Source: Dryococelus australis
Lineage: Eukaryota; Arthropoda; Insecta; Phasmatodea; Phasmatidae
Assembly: GCA_029891345.1 (NCBI GenBank)
Contig: CM057009.1
Coordinates: 92,613,416 to 92,677,415, forward strand
Direction of reading: 5' to 3'
DNA: 64,000 nucleotides
This document shows positions 10,567 through 23,434 of this stretch, piece after piece. Below the pieces are notes generated by a model. It was not told the origin of the DNA. It worked only from the letters and a program-made list of their open reading frames with translations, and searched no databases. The number at the start of each line of letters is the position of its first letter. Within the stretch, counting starts at the first letter, position 1. The position numbers were made by a program, and so were the translations under genes.

Positions 10567-13504
10567 GTGAGTTGTCTCCACAAAATAAATTTGTTATTCC
10601 GGTTACATGAGTTTGTTACTTGCAGTAGATGAGTTTGTTAATCATACCACGTGAGTTGGTTACTCTAACATGAGTTGGTTATTCCCACAGGAATTGATTA
10701 CTCCCAATGCATGAATTGGTTACCCTTACTATATGAGATGGATTTCCCTAGATGATTTGGTTTCTCCTCGTACATGTTGGTTACTTCAATGATATGAATT
10801 GATCACTTCCACAATGTGAGCTGTCTCCTACCACGATACGAGTTGAACCCTCACCGCATCATTTGGCTCTCCCTACATGATTTGTGACTCCCATGATATC
10901 AGTAGGCTCATCGCATGATGCCAGTTGGCTCCCTCACGAAATCAGTTGATTCCTCCCACGAAGACACTTGGATTGTTCCACATCATTTGACACCTCCCGA
11001 GATTTCAATTGGTGCCACTAATGAAAGATTGGTTCCTCTTAAAACATCAGTTCACTTTTGTCACAATTTTAACTATCTACTATCCGTCATTAGCTGAATA
11101 ATTCTCCAATGCGAGGTCATGAATGTCCCTCAATATTTATGTTACAATAAACATTATTTCTACTATAAATAGTTCTTATTGAAAATATAAAAAATTGGCC
11201 AGAGTAATTTAACGATTTAAACCATGTATTATCAGTATGTGAGAACATTGTAAGATCACAATTCCATTATATTAGGGATATGCAAAAAAAAACTGTCACG
11301 TAGCAAATTTGGAAATAAAACATTGTATTAACGAAGAGAAAGATATTTTATCTTAGGGGTATTGTTAATTTTAATTTCTTGGAAAATACTTGAGTTAAAA
11401 CACACATATAATACATTTTAAATAATTTGTGGATTTAGACAAAGTACTTAATATCCTTACAAAAAATTAGAGTAAAAACTGAAACATGTTAAGTCTAACA
11501 AGGGTTGGTTACCATAAACAACGTGAATTGGTTGCTCCCATCACAAGAGTTTGTTACTCCCACAATATTATTTGGTTACTCACAACACGAGTTGGTTACT
11601 TCCATATAAGTTGGTTATTCCCTCATAATTTGGTTATTCCCTCATAAGTTGGTTACTTCCACTAAATAGTGTGATAAGTCTAATTACATGACGTGGTTAC
11701 CCCCTTATGAAAAGGTTAATCCCACACGAGTTGGTTACACACACACAACACGAGCAATTTCCTCGCACAAAATGAGTTGAACCCTCTCATTGCATTATCT
11801 GGCTCCTCCCACTATATTTTGTGCCTCCTATGATGTCAGTTCGCCCTCTAATTACGTCAATTGGTCTCCCCCATGACATTAGCTCGTCCCACATGTGATA
11901 TCATTGGTTCCTTCACACCAGCTGAATCAATATACAAACATGGACTCATCACGTGAAATCATCAAGTTCCCATTACATCAGTTGGTTCCTCCACGAAACT
12001 AGTTGTTTTCTTCCCAGGTTACTTTCAACTAATTTATCTCATCCAATTATTTGCACTGGGTCCACTAGTGACAAATTGGCTCCTCCCTTAACTGCAATTA
12101 ACTTTTCCCACACTATTAACTATTTACTGCCCGATATTATTTGGATTATTCTCTGTTGGGAGGTCAAGAATGACCCTCAGTTTTTATGTCACATTAAATA
12201 GTTTATTTCAGAATGAATTATTCTAGTTGAAATTAATTAAAGTAAAATTGGTTACAGAAACGAAATTTTTAAATATTATTTTCAACATGTGAAAACATAG
12301 TAAATAATAATTACGTTATATTTTGAATATATAAATTAAAATATCAGGTCGTTAAATTGGGATTGAAATGCACCATCAACAGAAGATGATAAATATAAAA
12401 ATAATAGAATTAATTTTAATTTTGGGAATAAAAACTACTAATTTTTTTCAAATATAATATTTGTAAAATAAAATATGCACGTTCAAAAAGTATTTTACTT
12501 CGTTACAATTAAAAGAGAATGAGAGCAGAAATATGGTAAACCTATATTGAGGCAGTTCACGTGCGTTTGTGATGAGTGCTTTGCTTTAATATTACAGTGT
12601 GCAGTTGTTCAGGAACAGAATTCCTGCTGTATTAAAAAAAAATCATAATGTGGTCTCCATTTTTATATACTTTTATGACTGCATTCGAAAAAAATTAAAT
12701 AAACTTTTTGGTTCAGAAACACTATCTTATGGATTTACAATGCTTATATAATATTTATTCTGTTTTTGTCTCTTAATGGGTTAAGGGAAGAGTCTTTTAG
12801 TTATTTTAAATTATAAGAATATGATAGCCTCTGAACTGATGATTAAATTTACTGTTCAATTTCGCTTTATAACGATAGCTGTAATCTAGATTCAAAGAAG
12901 CCATTACTGTGTTTGAATTTTTACATCATCATGTGAACGTTCACACTGAGAATATTAATCATCATATTCTTGCAGTTGTTTTTGTCATGCAATACACACA
13001 TTGCGATTAATATTTTTTTTTACAAATATGAAGAAATAAAATATCGAATAAAAAATTTACTATATTCGCCATCACTAAACATTCAGATTCATTTTATATT
13101 TTGGCATTTTGTTTTCACAATATTTGAACGTTACAGAATCATGAAATTAGTAACTTGCACGTATTTGTCGTTCATACGACACTGATACTGTAAGAAATAT
13201 AGACCTGATTACTTTAAACCAGTTATCGATAATCTTTCTGTAAAAAGAATTTCTTCAAGTGTCATAACATTTTAATGCAAATTTTAGAAACATATTAATA
13301 AAATAAATAGTTTAATTAGAAGATACAAATATTTCAACATGCCTTTTGGTCTCTGTTTTCTTTAAGATGTCATCATAGAAGCTCAAGGTTTTGTATGAAA
13401 GGTTAGTTTAAGAATTGCTCAAAAAGCCATGTAGGTCTATTCACTTCCAAAGTTTTAATAAAGTACCATTTAGTCGTAAAGATCACTGTCGTGTGTTTGG
13501 TCAG
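10567..13504 (+). other. Carboxylesterase intron 3 (2.9 kb) with degenerate minisatellite
   Basis: GT-AG intron. Two blocks (about 10590-11090 and 11500-12130) consist of degenerate units of about 25-35 bp with the core gagttggttactcccac. Each block ends in a similar stretch (caatttta/actattaactat...gaggtcaagaatg...ctcaatatttatgt at 11055-11160 and 12100-12200). This suggests a segmental duplication of about 1 kb. The remainder (12200-13504) is AT-rich with no gene seen. Confidence 0.75.
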
Positions 13505-13655
13505 CTGGTTACAGACACCAGGTACGTGAGAGGAGTTTACAAGACTGTCACCGAGCTGACGTGTCACTCCAGTGCATCCGTGTTCTACTATCGGTTCGCC
13601 TTCGACGGCAAGATCAACTACGCTTACATGACCGGAGCCACTTCCACCATCAAAG
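13505..13655 (+). CDS. Carboxylesterase exon
   Basis: Phase 0 entry after tttggtcag. It reads LVTDTRYVRGVYKTVTEL, then SASVFYYRFAFDGKINY and GATSTIKG. The exit is phase 1 at aaag|gtgagc. SD(x)xF/YVRGVY and YYRFAFDG are strong carboxylesterase landmarks just before the catalytic His exon. The next exon at 20473 begins with the two bases that complete the split Gly codon. Confidence 0.92.
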
Positions 13656-16039
13656 GTGAGCTCTCATGGTGGAACAAACACGCCGACATTTGCAAAGAGT
13701 TCAGAGAGTAACGATACACCGATCTTAGCGGATCCAGAGTGTTCCACACGCAGTCAGTATCGTTTCGCACATGTCATAGACAACCTTTTGACGCATTTCC
13801 CTACGGATAGGCTGTTCACAGTAAACTAAATATTTTTGAAAGCACTAATTAATATACACTTCCACGGACGTTGTGTAATTTCCCACCATATGTAAAATTA
13901 GCATTGCCATGAGCCTGATCACATTATTCCTGCGCCGCTCGAGTGAAACTGTAAACTTATTAGACATGTAAATATATAACTAATTTGCTTATTCTTACTT
14001 ATATATGTATTGAAATATATAATACAAAAGAAACCATTCCAATACCCACATATGTTCTGTGTTCCCCTTTAAAATACGTGCAGGTATTGGTAGTAACATT
14101 TTTAAAAGTTCAATTGTAAATGAGCCCGAGTAAGCATTAACAGGATAACTCGCTGCCATACCGAGTTCATCGCTCAAGCCTCTACTCATCCTGGTCCTGC
14201 TGTCTCTTCATTCTGTCCAGCTATATCCTATAATACTCACCACCAGATTTGTTCAAAACATGGGATGTTCTTCCAACAGTAAAGTATGATAACAACCACT
14301 AAAACGATTTCCACCCTCACTGGGACTTGGATTGATCTTGAAATCACCATTTCAAAATGAAAATTCGACCCTTCCAACTACGTACATTGTAACTGACATT
14401 TTTATGATAGAGATTACTAACTTATTACTGATAAATAAATGAGCTGTATCTGCTGGATAATTATTAAATCCTGATTACCCATATTTTTTTTAATTCAGCA
14501 TTTAATAACATCGTTGATGATTTTACACAATTTTCTCCATGTAAGAAAATCGTAACCTAAGATACAATGACTATGATTGGAGATAACAGAATTCAGGAAA
14601 AATTATGCTACGATCGTTTTACACGGAGATTTCAGCTAAATTATTCAAAACTGCGTTTTTACAGATTGGGCACATTTTTGTCAACAGGCAAACATTAAGC
14701 AGATTGATTGATTTCTGCAGGATGTACCCCAACATTTGTTCACAAACTGCTTTCATTACTCTGACTTCCAGCAACAGAACGTAAATAAAATATTGAGATA
14801 ATATGTTTTCGTCTCATGTTAAAGAGCTCAAATTCCCTATAAAAAGTACGTCTGGTTACGTATTTTTGCCTGCCCGTTATTAAATTCAGCTGTTGAAGTT
14901 TTCCCTACCTTTGGCGAATAGTTATGACAGCTCTGGAAGATGATGATGTATGCTACTTTGTTTACGGTGAAAAAAAAGGAGCAGATTTGGCGCCCGACGC
15001 CAAATGGGCCTTCGAAGCAGCAGCGAGTCGACCAGCATAGTGGCCGCCTCAGCGTCATAAATCCTACTACCGAAAGAACCCGTGCTTCCAACCCGGTCAG
15101 ACGGAAGACAGACGTGCGTCACTACTATTGTCTAGGCCTTGATGACTTCAGCGGTGTTGCCAAGAGTTGAAAGTTGAAGAGAGAAAATGCTCACGACAAA
15201 ATAAAAACTGTCGCCATGTAGTTCTAGGAGCCCTTTATTTCAAAATACATATTTCCTAGTGGTTAATATTAAATATACCTAATTAACTGCTGAACATCCT
15301 GTTGCCTGCCAAATCTATTTGATGTGCAGTAGTGGCGAGGTTTGGGGAGAGGGTTTTTCAATAAATAGGCATGCATTATTGGAGCTGGTGTGCTTGGTTC
15401 TCAGACTCTAAAGGTGTCCACAATCCAGGTAAGTACTTTAGTATTTTGGGTATTTAAAATATGTTTGTAAATATAGAAGAAACGTAGAAAAATTTTCAAG
15501 TGCTAGGCTTTGGCCAGAATGTTTCTAAATTGAAGTTTTGTAAAAAGGTAAGCTAACTTAAAGAATGTAACTTTTCGAGACGGTAGTTTGAAAATATACC
15601 AAAGTAATGTAATGGTGTGAGATCATAGAAACCATTATGAATATTTTTTGTATAAATTTTGTCTGCGTTTTAGAAAAATATTTTATCTAAATATTTACAT
15701 TTCGCTTCTCGAAAAAAGATCATAAAATACTGTAGTACACATTTTGGTGTAAAAGTAGTTATATAAAAAGATTTTCGAAATATATTTCAAGATTCATAAT
15801 TATGACTTTTTTTTTTCAATTTTCCATCAAGTGTTTCCAGTCGAAACCATGCAAATAATAAAGTTTGAAAAGTTTGCGAAAACCTGTCATGGCAAGTAAG
15901 GGAGCGGGCGGGTTTTCGCTCATTTTCGAATACTGCCACATGTAGCAATAAGTTAACTTCCGATGATAGTGATAAGGCACTTCTGGTGAAAGTGTTAAAT
16001 CGAAAAGGTTATAAAAGGTGTAATATTGATCAAATGGCT

Positions 16040-16795
16040 TAAATTATTTAGTTTTAGATTACCGAATTCGATGCTCGATCAGGGCAAATCATATTATTTT
16101 ATTTTCGAATTTAACAAAAATTTATTTTTTGGGTTGTATTCCTGCAGGGTGTAATTAATATAATGTTATTTGTGGATTATCCAGTTCGAGTCTCGGTCAG
16201 GACACTAATATAATTTAATTTTTGAATTAAGTAAAAATTAATTTTTAGATGGATACCCGCTATAAATAATTAATATAATGTTATTTTAGGTTTATCGAGT
16301 TAGAGTTTTGGTCAGAACACTAAATATTGTTTTATTTTCAAATTTAACAAAAAAAGTTTTTTGACTTAAATCACCATTTGGGGGTAGTTAATATAATGTT
16401 ATTTATGATTATCGAGTTCGATTCTCGAGCAGGACAATTAATATTATTTGATTTTCGAATTTAATTAAAATTAATTTTTGAGTTGGATACTGCCTTAGCA
16501 CAATTAATTTTATGTAATTTTTGGATTATCAAGTTAAAGTCTCTTTCAGAACACTTAATACTATTTTATTTTCGAATTTAACAAAAATTAATTTTTGAGT
16601 TGTATTCCTCCTTAGCAAATTAATGTAATGGTATTTTAAGAATACCAGGTTCAATTCTTGGTCAGAGCATTTAATATGGTTTTCTTTTTGAATTTAACAA
16701 ATATTTGTTTTCCAGTTGATTTCCTGGTAAAGATAATTAATGTAATTTTATTTTTGGATTACCGAGTTCGATTCCTAAGCGACTCACATAATATT
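16040..16795 (+). repeat. 117 bp tandem array, about 7 units, each with a tRNA T-arm-like hairpin
   Basis: The units recur near 16058, 16177, 16291, 16410, 16526, 16644 and 16758. The best-kept versions contain ccgagttcgattctcgg or cgagttcgattctcg, a five-base stem with a seven-base loop like a tRNA T-arm, and a B-box-like gttcgattc. The rest of each unit is AT-rich (tattttcgaatttaacaaaaattaattttt). Confidence 0.75.
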
Positions 16796-17509
16796 TAAAA
16801 AAATTGTGATATGCATTCTTACGCATTCACATACACTCGCCGACTGACGTCTTACTTGATCAGTTTCTACTGCTCGACTGATGTGTTACATGTTTGGTGT
16901 CAACTGTTATTGATCTAGAATTGTGGAGAGGGAATGCAATTGTATGATGTAATTAGGTAATGATATAATCGTGTATTTAATGTAATTGTGCAAGTCCATA
17001 CTTGAATAAAACATGCAATGCATATTTACAAGGTATGCACTTACACACATGAATAATTAACAAATAAACAATCACCAAAGTCATATATCCTCTCAGCAAG
17101 ACAGCCAGACTTCAACTGTCATAAGCCATTTCATTTGTTTCAGACTTTATAATTATTATTATTACTAGTATTATTATTATATGTGGGAGATATTACACTT
17201 TCACCGTGCTAGCATTCACTATACACATTTACCAAGTATGCACATTATACCTAGAGAGACATATGTCCGCTCCCGAGGAACGATAGCTCATGAATGAAGC
17301 CTTATCGTCAATATGTTGTCCATATGATATTTCAAGCAAGAACACTTCCTTCTTTATTCCTGTCAGGTCAACGACCTATATCAGGAAATAAATTCGCGTG
17401 TGCGGCAACATGTACCAGCACTCTTCAGTCGGCATTTTCCAACGAATTACACTGATAAACCATTTCATCATGTAATATCTAAACACACACACTTTCACCT
17501 ATACCTCTG

Positions 17510-17625
17510 CACGGGACTCGAATTCTGTATCAATCCGCCTACCTGTTATTGGAGTTCCTGTCCTGTTGGCTCTCCATCCTACGACGCTCTGATATCTTCG
17601 GTAGTTCTGCAGGGGATAGGTGATA
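17510..17625 (-). repeat. tRNA-like sequence, copy A, in the foldback loop
   Basis: The stretch gggactcgaattctgtatcaatccgcct ... gttggctctcc recurs in the same orientation at 17980-18060. On the minus strand it has a B-box-like gaattcgagtccc preceded by a ggagagcc segment. Its spacing resembles a tRNA-derived sequence. A functional cloverleaf was not found. Confidence 0.4.
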
Positions 17626-17977
17626 GTATGTGTGCATGCATGCATATGTGTGTGTGTGAATTGGTGTGTGTATGTATGGATGTGCTTGGGTGTGTCTACA
17701 ACCTACCGTATTGAGATACAGCAATGACAAGTCAAAACATCTCAAAAATAAAATCATTTAAATTCCAGAAAAAGCTTACTTTTCAAAAATGATAAACTCC
17801 AAGAAATCATTAAACTCCATGAAAATGTTAAGGTTCACGAGAATATAGAAAATATTTAACTGTAAGACTGGTTAAACTGTAGAAAGGAATAAAGTGTAGA
17901 ATATGTTAAATGTTAGAAAATGTCAGAGTTCGAAGGTTAGGAAAGAGAAATAAACGAAATTTCAAATACTCTACCCG

Positions 17978-18122
17978 GGACTCGATCTCTGTGCCAATCC
18001 ACTCACTGTTCGTCAGAGCTCCCGTCCTTTCGGCTCTCCGAGCCATGACGAACGCCAACTGAGATTACCTTTAAGCCTGCAGGGTGCAGGGTGCAGGGTG
18101 CAAGGTATAGGGGAATGTGTGT
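17978..18122 (-). repeat. tRNA-like sequence, copy B, with gcagggt microsatellite
   Basis: Direct-repeat partner of 17510-17625 (gggactcgatctctgtgcca, then cgtcctttcggctctcc). It is followed by four units of a 7 bp repeat gcagggt near 18077-18105. The two copies lie on either side of the foldback centre but in the same orientation, so they were probably added after the palindrome formed or belong to a tandem insertion. Confidence 0.4.
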
Positions 18123-20472
18123 TTTTTGCAATTACATGTAGAAAATGTTTACCAGAATAATTCGTTGTAATATTCCGAGCGTGTGTGCTGGTGCATGTTT
18201 AAGCCGCACACGTGAATTTTTTTCCTGATAAGAGTTGGATGACCTGACAGGAATAAAGCAGGAAGTGTTACTGCGTCAAATATCCTATGGACAACATGTT
18301 TACGAAAATGATACAGTGATAAGCTGTCGTTCCTCGCGAGCGGACGTATGTCTCTCTAGGTATATTGTGCATACTTGGTAAATGTGTATAGTTAATGCTA
18401 GCACAGTGCAAGTGTAATACCTCCCATCCGTAATAATAGTAATAATAATCGCTAAGTCTGAAACAAATGAAATGGCATAATGCAGTCTGGCTGTCTTGCT
18501 GAGATGACATAATACTTTGGTGATTGTTTAGTTGCTAATTATTCATGTGTGCGCGTGCATACCGAGTAAAAATTCATTGCATGTTTATGTAAATATGTAC
18601 TTGCACGATTAAATCATATACACCATTGTATTATTATCCGATTACATTATACAACTACATTCCCCATCCAAAATTCTCGATCTTCAACAGCCGACACCAA
18701 ACATTTACCATGTCAGTTTAGCAGTAGACTCTAATCAAGTAGGAAGTCAGCCGGTGGGCGAGGGTGAATGCGTAATAATGCATTTTCAGAATGTTTTGTT
18801 AAATTCGAAATAAATATTATTAAGTGTCCAGTCCGAGACTAGAACAATATAATAGAAAAAATAACATTACATTAATTACCCCTAGCAGGTAAACAACTCA
18901 AGTACAATTTGTTGTTTAGTTAGAAAATAAAATCATATTAAGTGTCCTGATGGAGAATTGAATTCGGTTACCTAAAAATAAATAATTTAGCCCTTTTTAG
19001 CAATATTTAACCCTTCTTTAATCGTGCCGATTTAACCCTTTCACCACAAGTGGCCTTATTGCTATCATTGGAAGTTAACTTATTGCGACATGTGGCAGTG
19101 TTCGAAAATGAGCCAAAACCCGCCCGCTCCCCTACTTGTGAGACAAGATGCATACCAACAAATAATGATCACTTTGCTGCCCTATGCCGATGGGGTATCT
19201 TGTGGCGTGTTTCCTAAGTCTCCAGCCCACAGGGAGTAGAGGACATGCCAATATACAAAGTTGGTATTACTTTTTTTTTAGATTAGTTTGATTCCAAATT
19301 AACGAATATTTACCCGAAATCTGTCATTACGATTATCAAGTTTATCTATGCATAAACGACTTATATACGTATTCTATATTAGGACCTATGTAATTTTGAC
19401 AGAAATAGTGTCTACAAGTCAGCCCAGAAATTGGTTTTCGAGCATATATAATGGGCACTCTACGCTCTATTCCATCTACGATTTTAGCTGTGGTGAAAAG
19501 CGAAGAGGCTATCTGTTCCCTAAACATCGCATTCTGTCGTGTCTGGCAAACTACTGTTTCAGTGCGTTTCTTTGGTGTGTTGTACGAATTTGTTCCTACA
19601 TATTTTGTCAGTGTTGTCTTGTTTTTCAAGCAGGTTTCTGGTCTGTGTTGTTTTCTGTGTGTTGTTTGTTGGTTGCGTGTATATTTCATAACTAGTCTCT
19701 GTCCTTTTTTTCTCTTTATTCCCTCTTGAAATTTTTTAATGTTATATACATGTATCTGTCAATTAGCGGTGGTTACTAGACACTGTTGTAACTACGACAA
19801 AGAAAAGATACCTACTGCCTTTATCTGAATGCAATTTCATTCTAGGGATTTCTAAAATTTACTACAAAACTCTTAATTCTTATGTAGCCAAAACAACAAA
19901 AATCAGTCAATTCTTAATACCAGTAACTTGTATTTAACAACAACTATGTTAGTAATAAAAACCTTATAACTGGGTGTTTTTTAAAAATTATAATGTCCAT
20001 ATTGTAACACTGTATCGAGGCATAAGCTGTCGAATGTCCAAACTTATCCAATGATAAACATCGTTACTTAATACACGACGTTCTTCATTAGACAATTCCA
20101 TTTCGAAATATCATAGATACAGAATAACGGGTAATACCCATTCGTGCGGAAATTAAATGACATTAATGATCTCATTCATACAGCCAATTAGCCGATCTGT
20201 AGGGGATTTTTCAAAACTTTTAACTCCTCTCTTTAACAATTTAATTTAACAAGATACGATATTCTTAGTTGGAGGGGACGAATTCACCATATTAACAGGT
20301 CGGCGGATCTTAGTTTAATAATTGCTGTTGTATCTCGTGTTTTTTTTTGTCATGTATAAGAGAGTCCATATATCTTTGCCACCTTCATGTCTAATTACCC
20401 AGAGTAGCGAAGGTGTTTAGTGACTGCATAAGGCAGTTAAAACTATATGGTGCCTGTCTCCGGACATTCCAG

Positions 20473-20608
20473 GTGCGGGACATTCCGACGAGCTGTGCTA
20501 CTTGTTCCACTGCAGAGCCTTCGACAAGCAGAACCTTACAGAGACGTCCCCTGAGCTGGTCACCTTGCGCAGGATGGTGAACATGTGGACCAACTTTTCT
20601 AAAACTGG
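20473..20608 (+). CDS. Carboxylesterase exon with the catalytic histidine
   Basis: The exon enters in phase 1 after ttccag and reads GAGHSDELCYLFHCRAFD. The His codon at 20481-20483 in the GxxHxDEL(x)YLF motif is the catalytic His of the Ser-Glu-His triad. The exon continues RRMVNMWTNFSKTG, the family landmark MVxLWTNFAKTGxP, with Met-Trp conserved. The donor is actgg|gtgagt at 20609 in phase 2, which joins to the last exon 21 kb downstream. Confidence 0.93.
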
Positions 20609-22082
20609 GTGAGTGACGCATGCGCACAGACAGTTTGCGTCAGAACTGCGGAGTAATTCAACTGATGGTACTTTCCCCGCCTCCTGAGCCTGGCTTAGAT
20701 TCTCAGAAACTATGGTTAAAAAACATGACAAATCGTTCGGCATATGTCAACAGGCCAGATACCGCATTTTTATAAACCAAGTATTACCAAACTCTCTCCA
20801 CGTACTTATTTGGGAGAAATTCACACCAAGGTATAAACTAGGTCTTAGGCCCCTGTCGAATTTTGCCTTAAAACTGCTTCAAATAAGTCTGGTCAAATCA
20901 ATCTTGAAGGTCGGGACGTCACCGAAACGGCATGTACGTCACCATATTTGCATTGGAAGTTGGATGATTCGAGTCGCCAACAGATATTTCACCCATCGAT
21001 CATGTTAACAAAGTTCTTCGATGTTTTATGAGCCAAGCCAGTCAAAATCGTACTTATTAAAACTAACACTTATTTCTGACAACACAGAACTTTAAAATGG
21101 TGACCAGCAACTAGAAACGAAGTAAGATTGTGGATAAATTTAATTTGCATAACATCTGTTAGGAAATCAATGCTGTTGGAATTGAGCATTGAATCAAGAA
21201 TAAAAATAAAGGCAAATAGCAATCATACTATGTATGATAAATAATTTATAAATATATTTGAGACGATAAAATATATTTTGAAAGTTAATATATATCAGAA
21301 TCTTTCGTGATATTTCCTGTAATGAGCTGCATGTTAACACAACAGCATTACAATGCTTTGAACATTATGTTAAGTAAATTTATATCATAAACATCAAATA
21401 AAAACCTTTGAAAAATGTAAGATATTTTAAAACACATTCATGATTACCTTACCACATTTTTTTAAGGTGCAATTTGACTGTTGTGATTCGTTTGTCAGGG
21501 ACTTCAGTGAAAAATCATCTACTGACATATTGTTATGAAGTCAAGGTGCAGTTGCAAAAGTGGTGTATTTGTATGCTACAGTAAACTGGTGGTATGGATA
21601 TATGTCACAGTGTTTCGCAGATGCAAGACCATAATTCAGCTTATGAACGCAAGAAAATTACGGATGTAATATACAAATTAATATTCATGTTACTCATACA
21701 AAATAGCGTCTTCAAATTGCCGAAATTTCTTACGTGCATGAGGCGTGCGGGATTGTCAACATAATTAAATAACATCTGTGAGACTCCTTTGTACGTTTCT
21801 TTCTCAGAAGACGTGTGACATGTTTGTGTACCACTGTTGATTACACCCATTGTTACTAACGTCACGCTACTTAAAGGTGTTAGTGACTAAATAATTCATT
21901 TTTTTATCTGTACGAAATACTGCCCATCTTGTAGACACAACTTAAAAGTAAATAATATTTACCAGCATAAAAAGTGTTTAAACTTTATATTTTTGCATTA
22001 TGGCATGGCAAAACAACAATTGTAGGATGTTTGAAGTTTATAAATGAAAAATGTAACTTATTTGCCAAAATGAGGTAAGTAT

Positions 22083-23088
22083 AATGATTTGGTAGGTTCC
22101 GGCGCAACAGGATCTGGGATAGGAGCCAGATGCCAGCTGACCGCTCTGTTGTGACATCACCGTCCGCCATATTGGAAACCATTGACCTTTGACCCTTGAT
22201 ATTTGAGCTTTCACCTCTGACCCTTAATCACTTGACCTCAAATACCCAACAAATTCTTTAAAAAATCCAAAATAATAAAAAAAAATATTTTTAAAGGTTA
22301 GAAAAAATTATGAGCCATGGGGTCAAGGTCACCTGCACCTCATATGGTGGCATTGTCTGTAACATAATATGCTTGTTGAATTTTATGAGATTTTTCTCGA
22401 GTTTTTGTTTTCAAGGTCATTCGAGGCCGTGGGGTCAAGGTCAATGTCACCTGCATCCAATATTGTAGTAGTCTGAATGCAATATGCTTGCTGACTTTTA
22501 TTAATGTTTCTCGAGTTTTTGTGTTCAATGGCATTCAAGGTCATGGGGTTAAGTTCAAGGTCACCTGCATCTAATGTGGTGGCAATAGTTTGTAATGTAA
22601 TATGCCTACTGACTTTAATATATTTTTCTAGAGTTTTTGTTTTCAAGGTCTTTTGAGATCATAGGGTCAAGGTCACAGTCATGGGCTTCCAAGATAGTGG
22701 TGGTAATAGTAACATAATTCACTTCCTGAGTTTTATGCGTTTATTGAGATTTTTGGATTTTTTTTAAAGAAAAGGGAATTTTTTAGGGAATAAAGGGGAT
22801 TTTTTTTGGGAAAAAGGAACTTTTTAGGGAAATGGGAAATTTTTAAGGTGAAAGGGAAATTGTTAAGGAAAAATGGCTGCTTTGTCATCAGATTTTTAAA
22901 TATGTTTTATAATTCTTCATTTTTTATTCATTTTTTATGATTTAAAATAGTTTTTAATAATAATTGTTTCTGATTTTTTGGCATTTTGTGGGGTTTTGGT
23001 GTCAACGGTCAACGGTCAAGGGTCAAAGTTCAATGGCTTCCAATATTGTCGATGGTGACATCACAATATGGTGGCCGGCGCCTGGCTA
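22083..23088. mobile_element. Non-autonomous 1 kb deletion derivative of the Polinton-like element
   Basis: The left end (aatgatttggtaggttccgg, gtccgccatattgg) matches the 3600 terminus. After about 200 bp the sequence switches directly into right-TIR material: three to four units with ctcgagtttttgttttcaag and ggtcaaggtc, then gggaaa-rich sequence, then gtcaacggtcaacgg and tggccggcgcctggct. Internal genes are absent and the last about 35 bp of the right terminus are missing. Confidence 0.75.
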
Positions 23089-23434
23089 TATTAAATGAAT
23101 AGAATTAAGAAATTATCTTTGAGTCGCCTTTATTTAATTGCGTGTAAATTTTTGGGCTAATTTCATCCCCCCCCCCCCAAAGATTAAAATTATGATTCTG
23201 ACATGCCTTGATGAAAAAACTATTTATGCGCCCTAAATTTTTCTGTGCGAGGAAAGAGTACGCTACTTACAAGTAACTTCTACAATTTGACTGGTTTTTC
23301 AAAAGACGGTCATTCATATTTCGAAGACCGGCGTCGTTAATATATTCCAAACATATTCCGTTTTCAACAGTACATACTCTGCTAGGTTTGTTACGGTAAG
23401 AATAGAAAAATAAACCGTTCTTGAAGTAGAAAAC

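Larger units (their letters stand above)
15893..19138. mobile_element. Foldback element, 3.2 kb, with long imperfect inverted arms
   Basis: The left end (caagtaagggagcgggcggg) and the right end (reverse complement caagtaggggagcgggcggg) match. The match continues through gaatactgccacatgt and gcaataagttaacttcc. Further in, 16800-17500 pairs with 18140-18780, including an ATT/AAT trinucleotide tract, tatgcacattatacctagagagac and the gtgtgcggc segment. The left arm has about seven copies of a 117 bp unit where the right arm has about two, so the arms differ in length. The loop carries two direct copies of a tRNA-like sequence. No transposase frame is present. Part of the arm (about 16560-17490) recurs in the arms of the 15.4 kb element. 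Confidence 0.8.
13656..20472 (+). other. Carboxylesterase intron 4 (6.8 kb)
   Basis: GT-AG intron. It contains a one-ended match to the MITE terminus at 13808-13825 (TAGGCTGTTCACAGTAAA) without a partner end. A GC-rich island lies at about 14975-15120 in otherwise AT-rich DNA; I do not recognise it. The foldback element at 15893-19138 follows. Segments 13830-14970, 15120-15890 and 19140-20470 show no gene. The overlapping open frames at 19342-19729 on both strands lack any recognisable domain. Confidence 0.75.

Noticed and set aside
14978-15000. Retroviral-type primer binding site (tggcgcccgac)
   Set aside because: No LTR or gag frame adjoins it; tttggcgcccgacgccaaa is simply a short hairpin in a GC-rich island.
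16040-16795. CRISPR-like array
   Set aside because: Repeats are diverged whole units of 117 bp with no unique spacers, and the context is a eukaryotic transposon.
19342-19729. Overlapping 92-115 codon open frames on both strands in intron 4
   Set aside because: No domain, biased toward Cys/Phe/Val as in T-rich DNA, and inside an intron of a gene on the + strand.
20391-20743. Minus-strand open frames over the His exon
   Set aside because: Antisense shadow of the carboxylesterase exon at 20473-20608.
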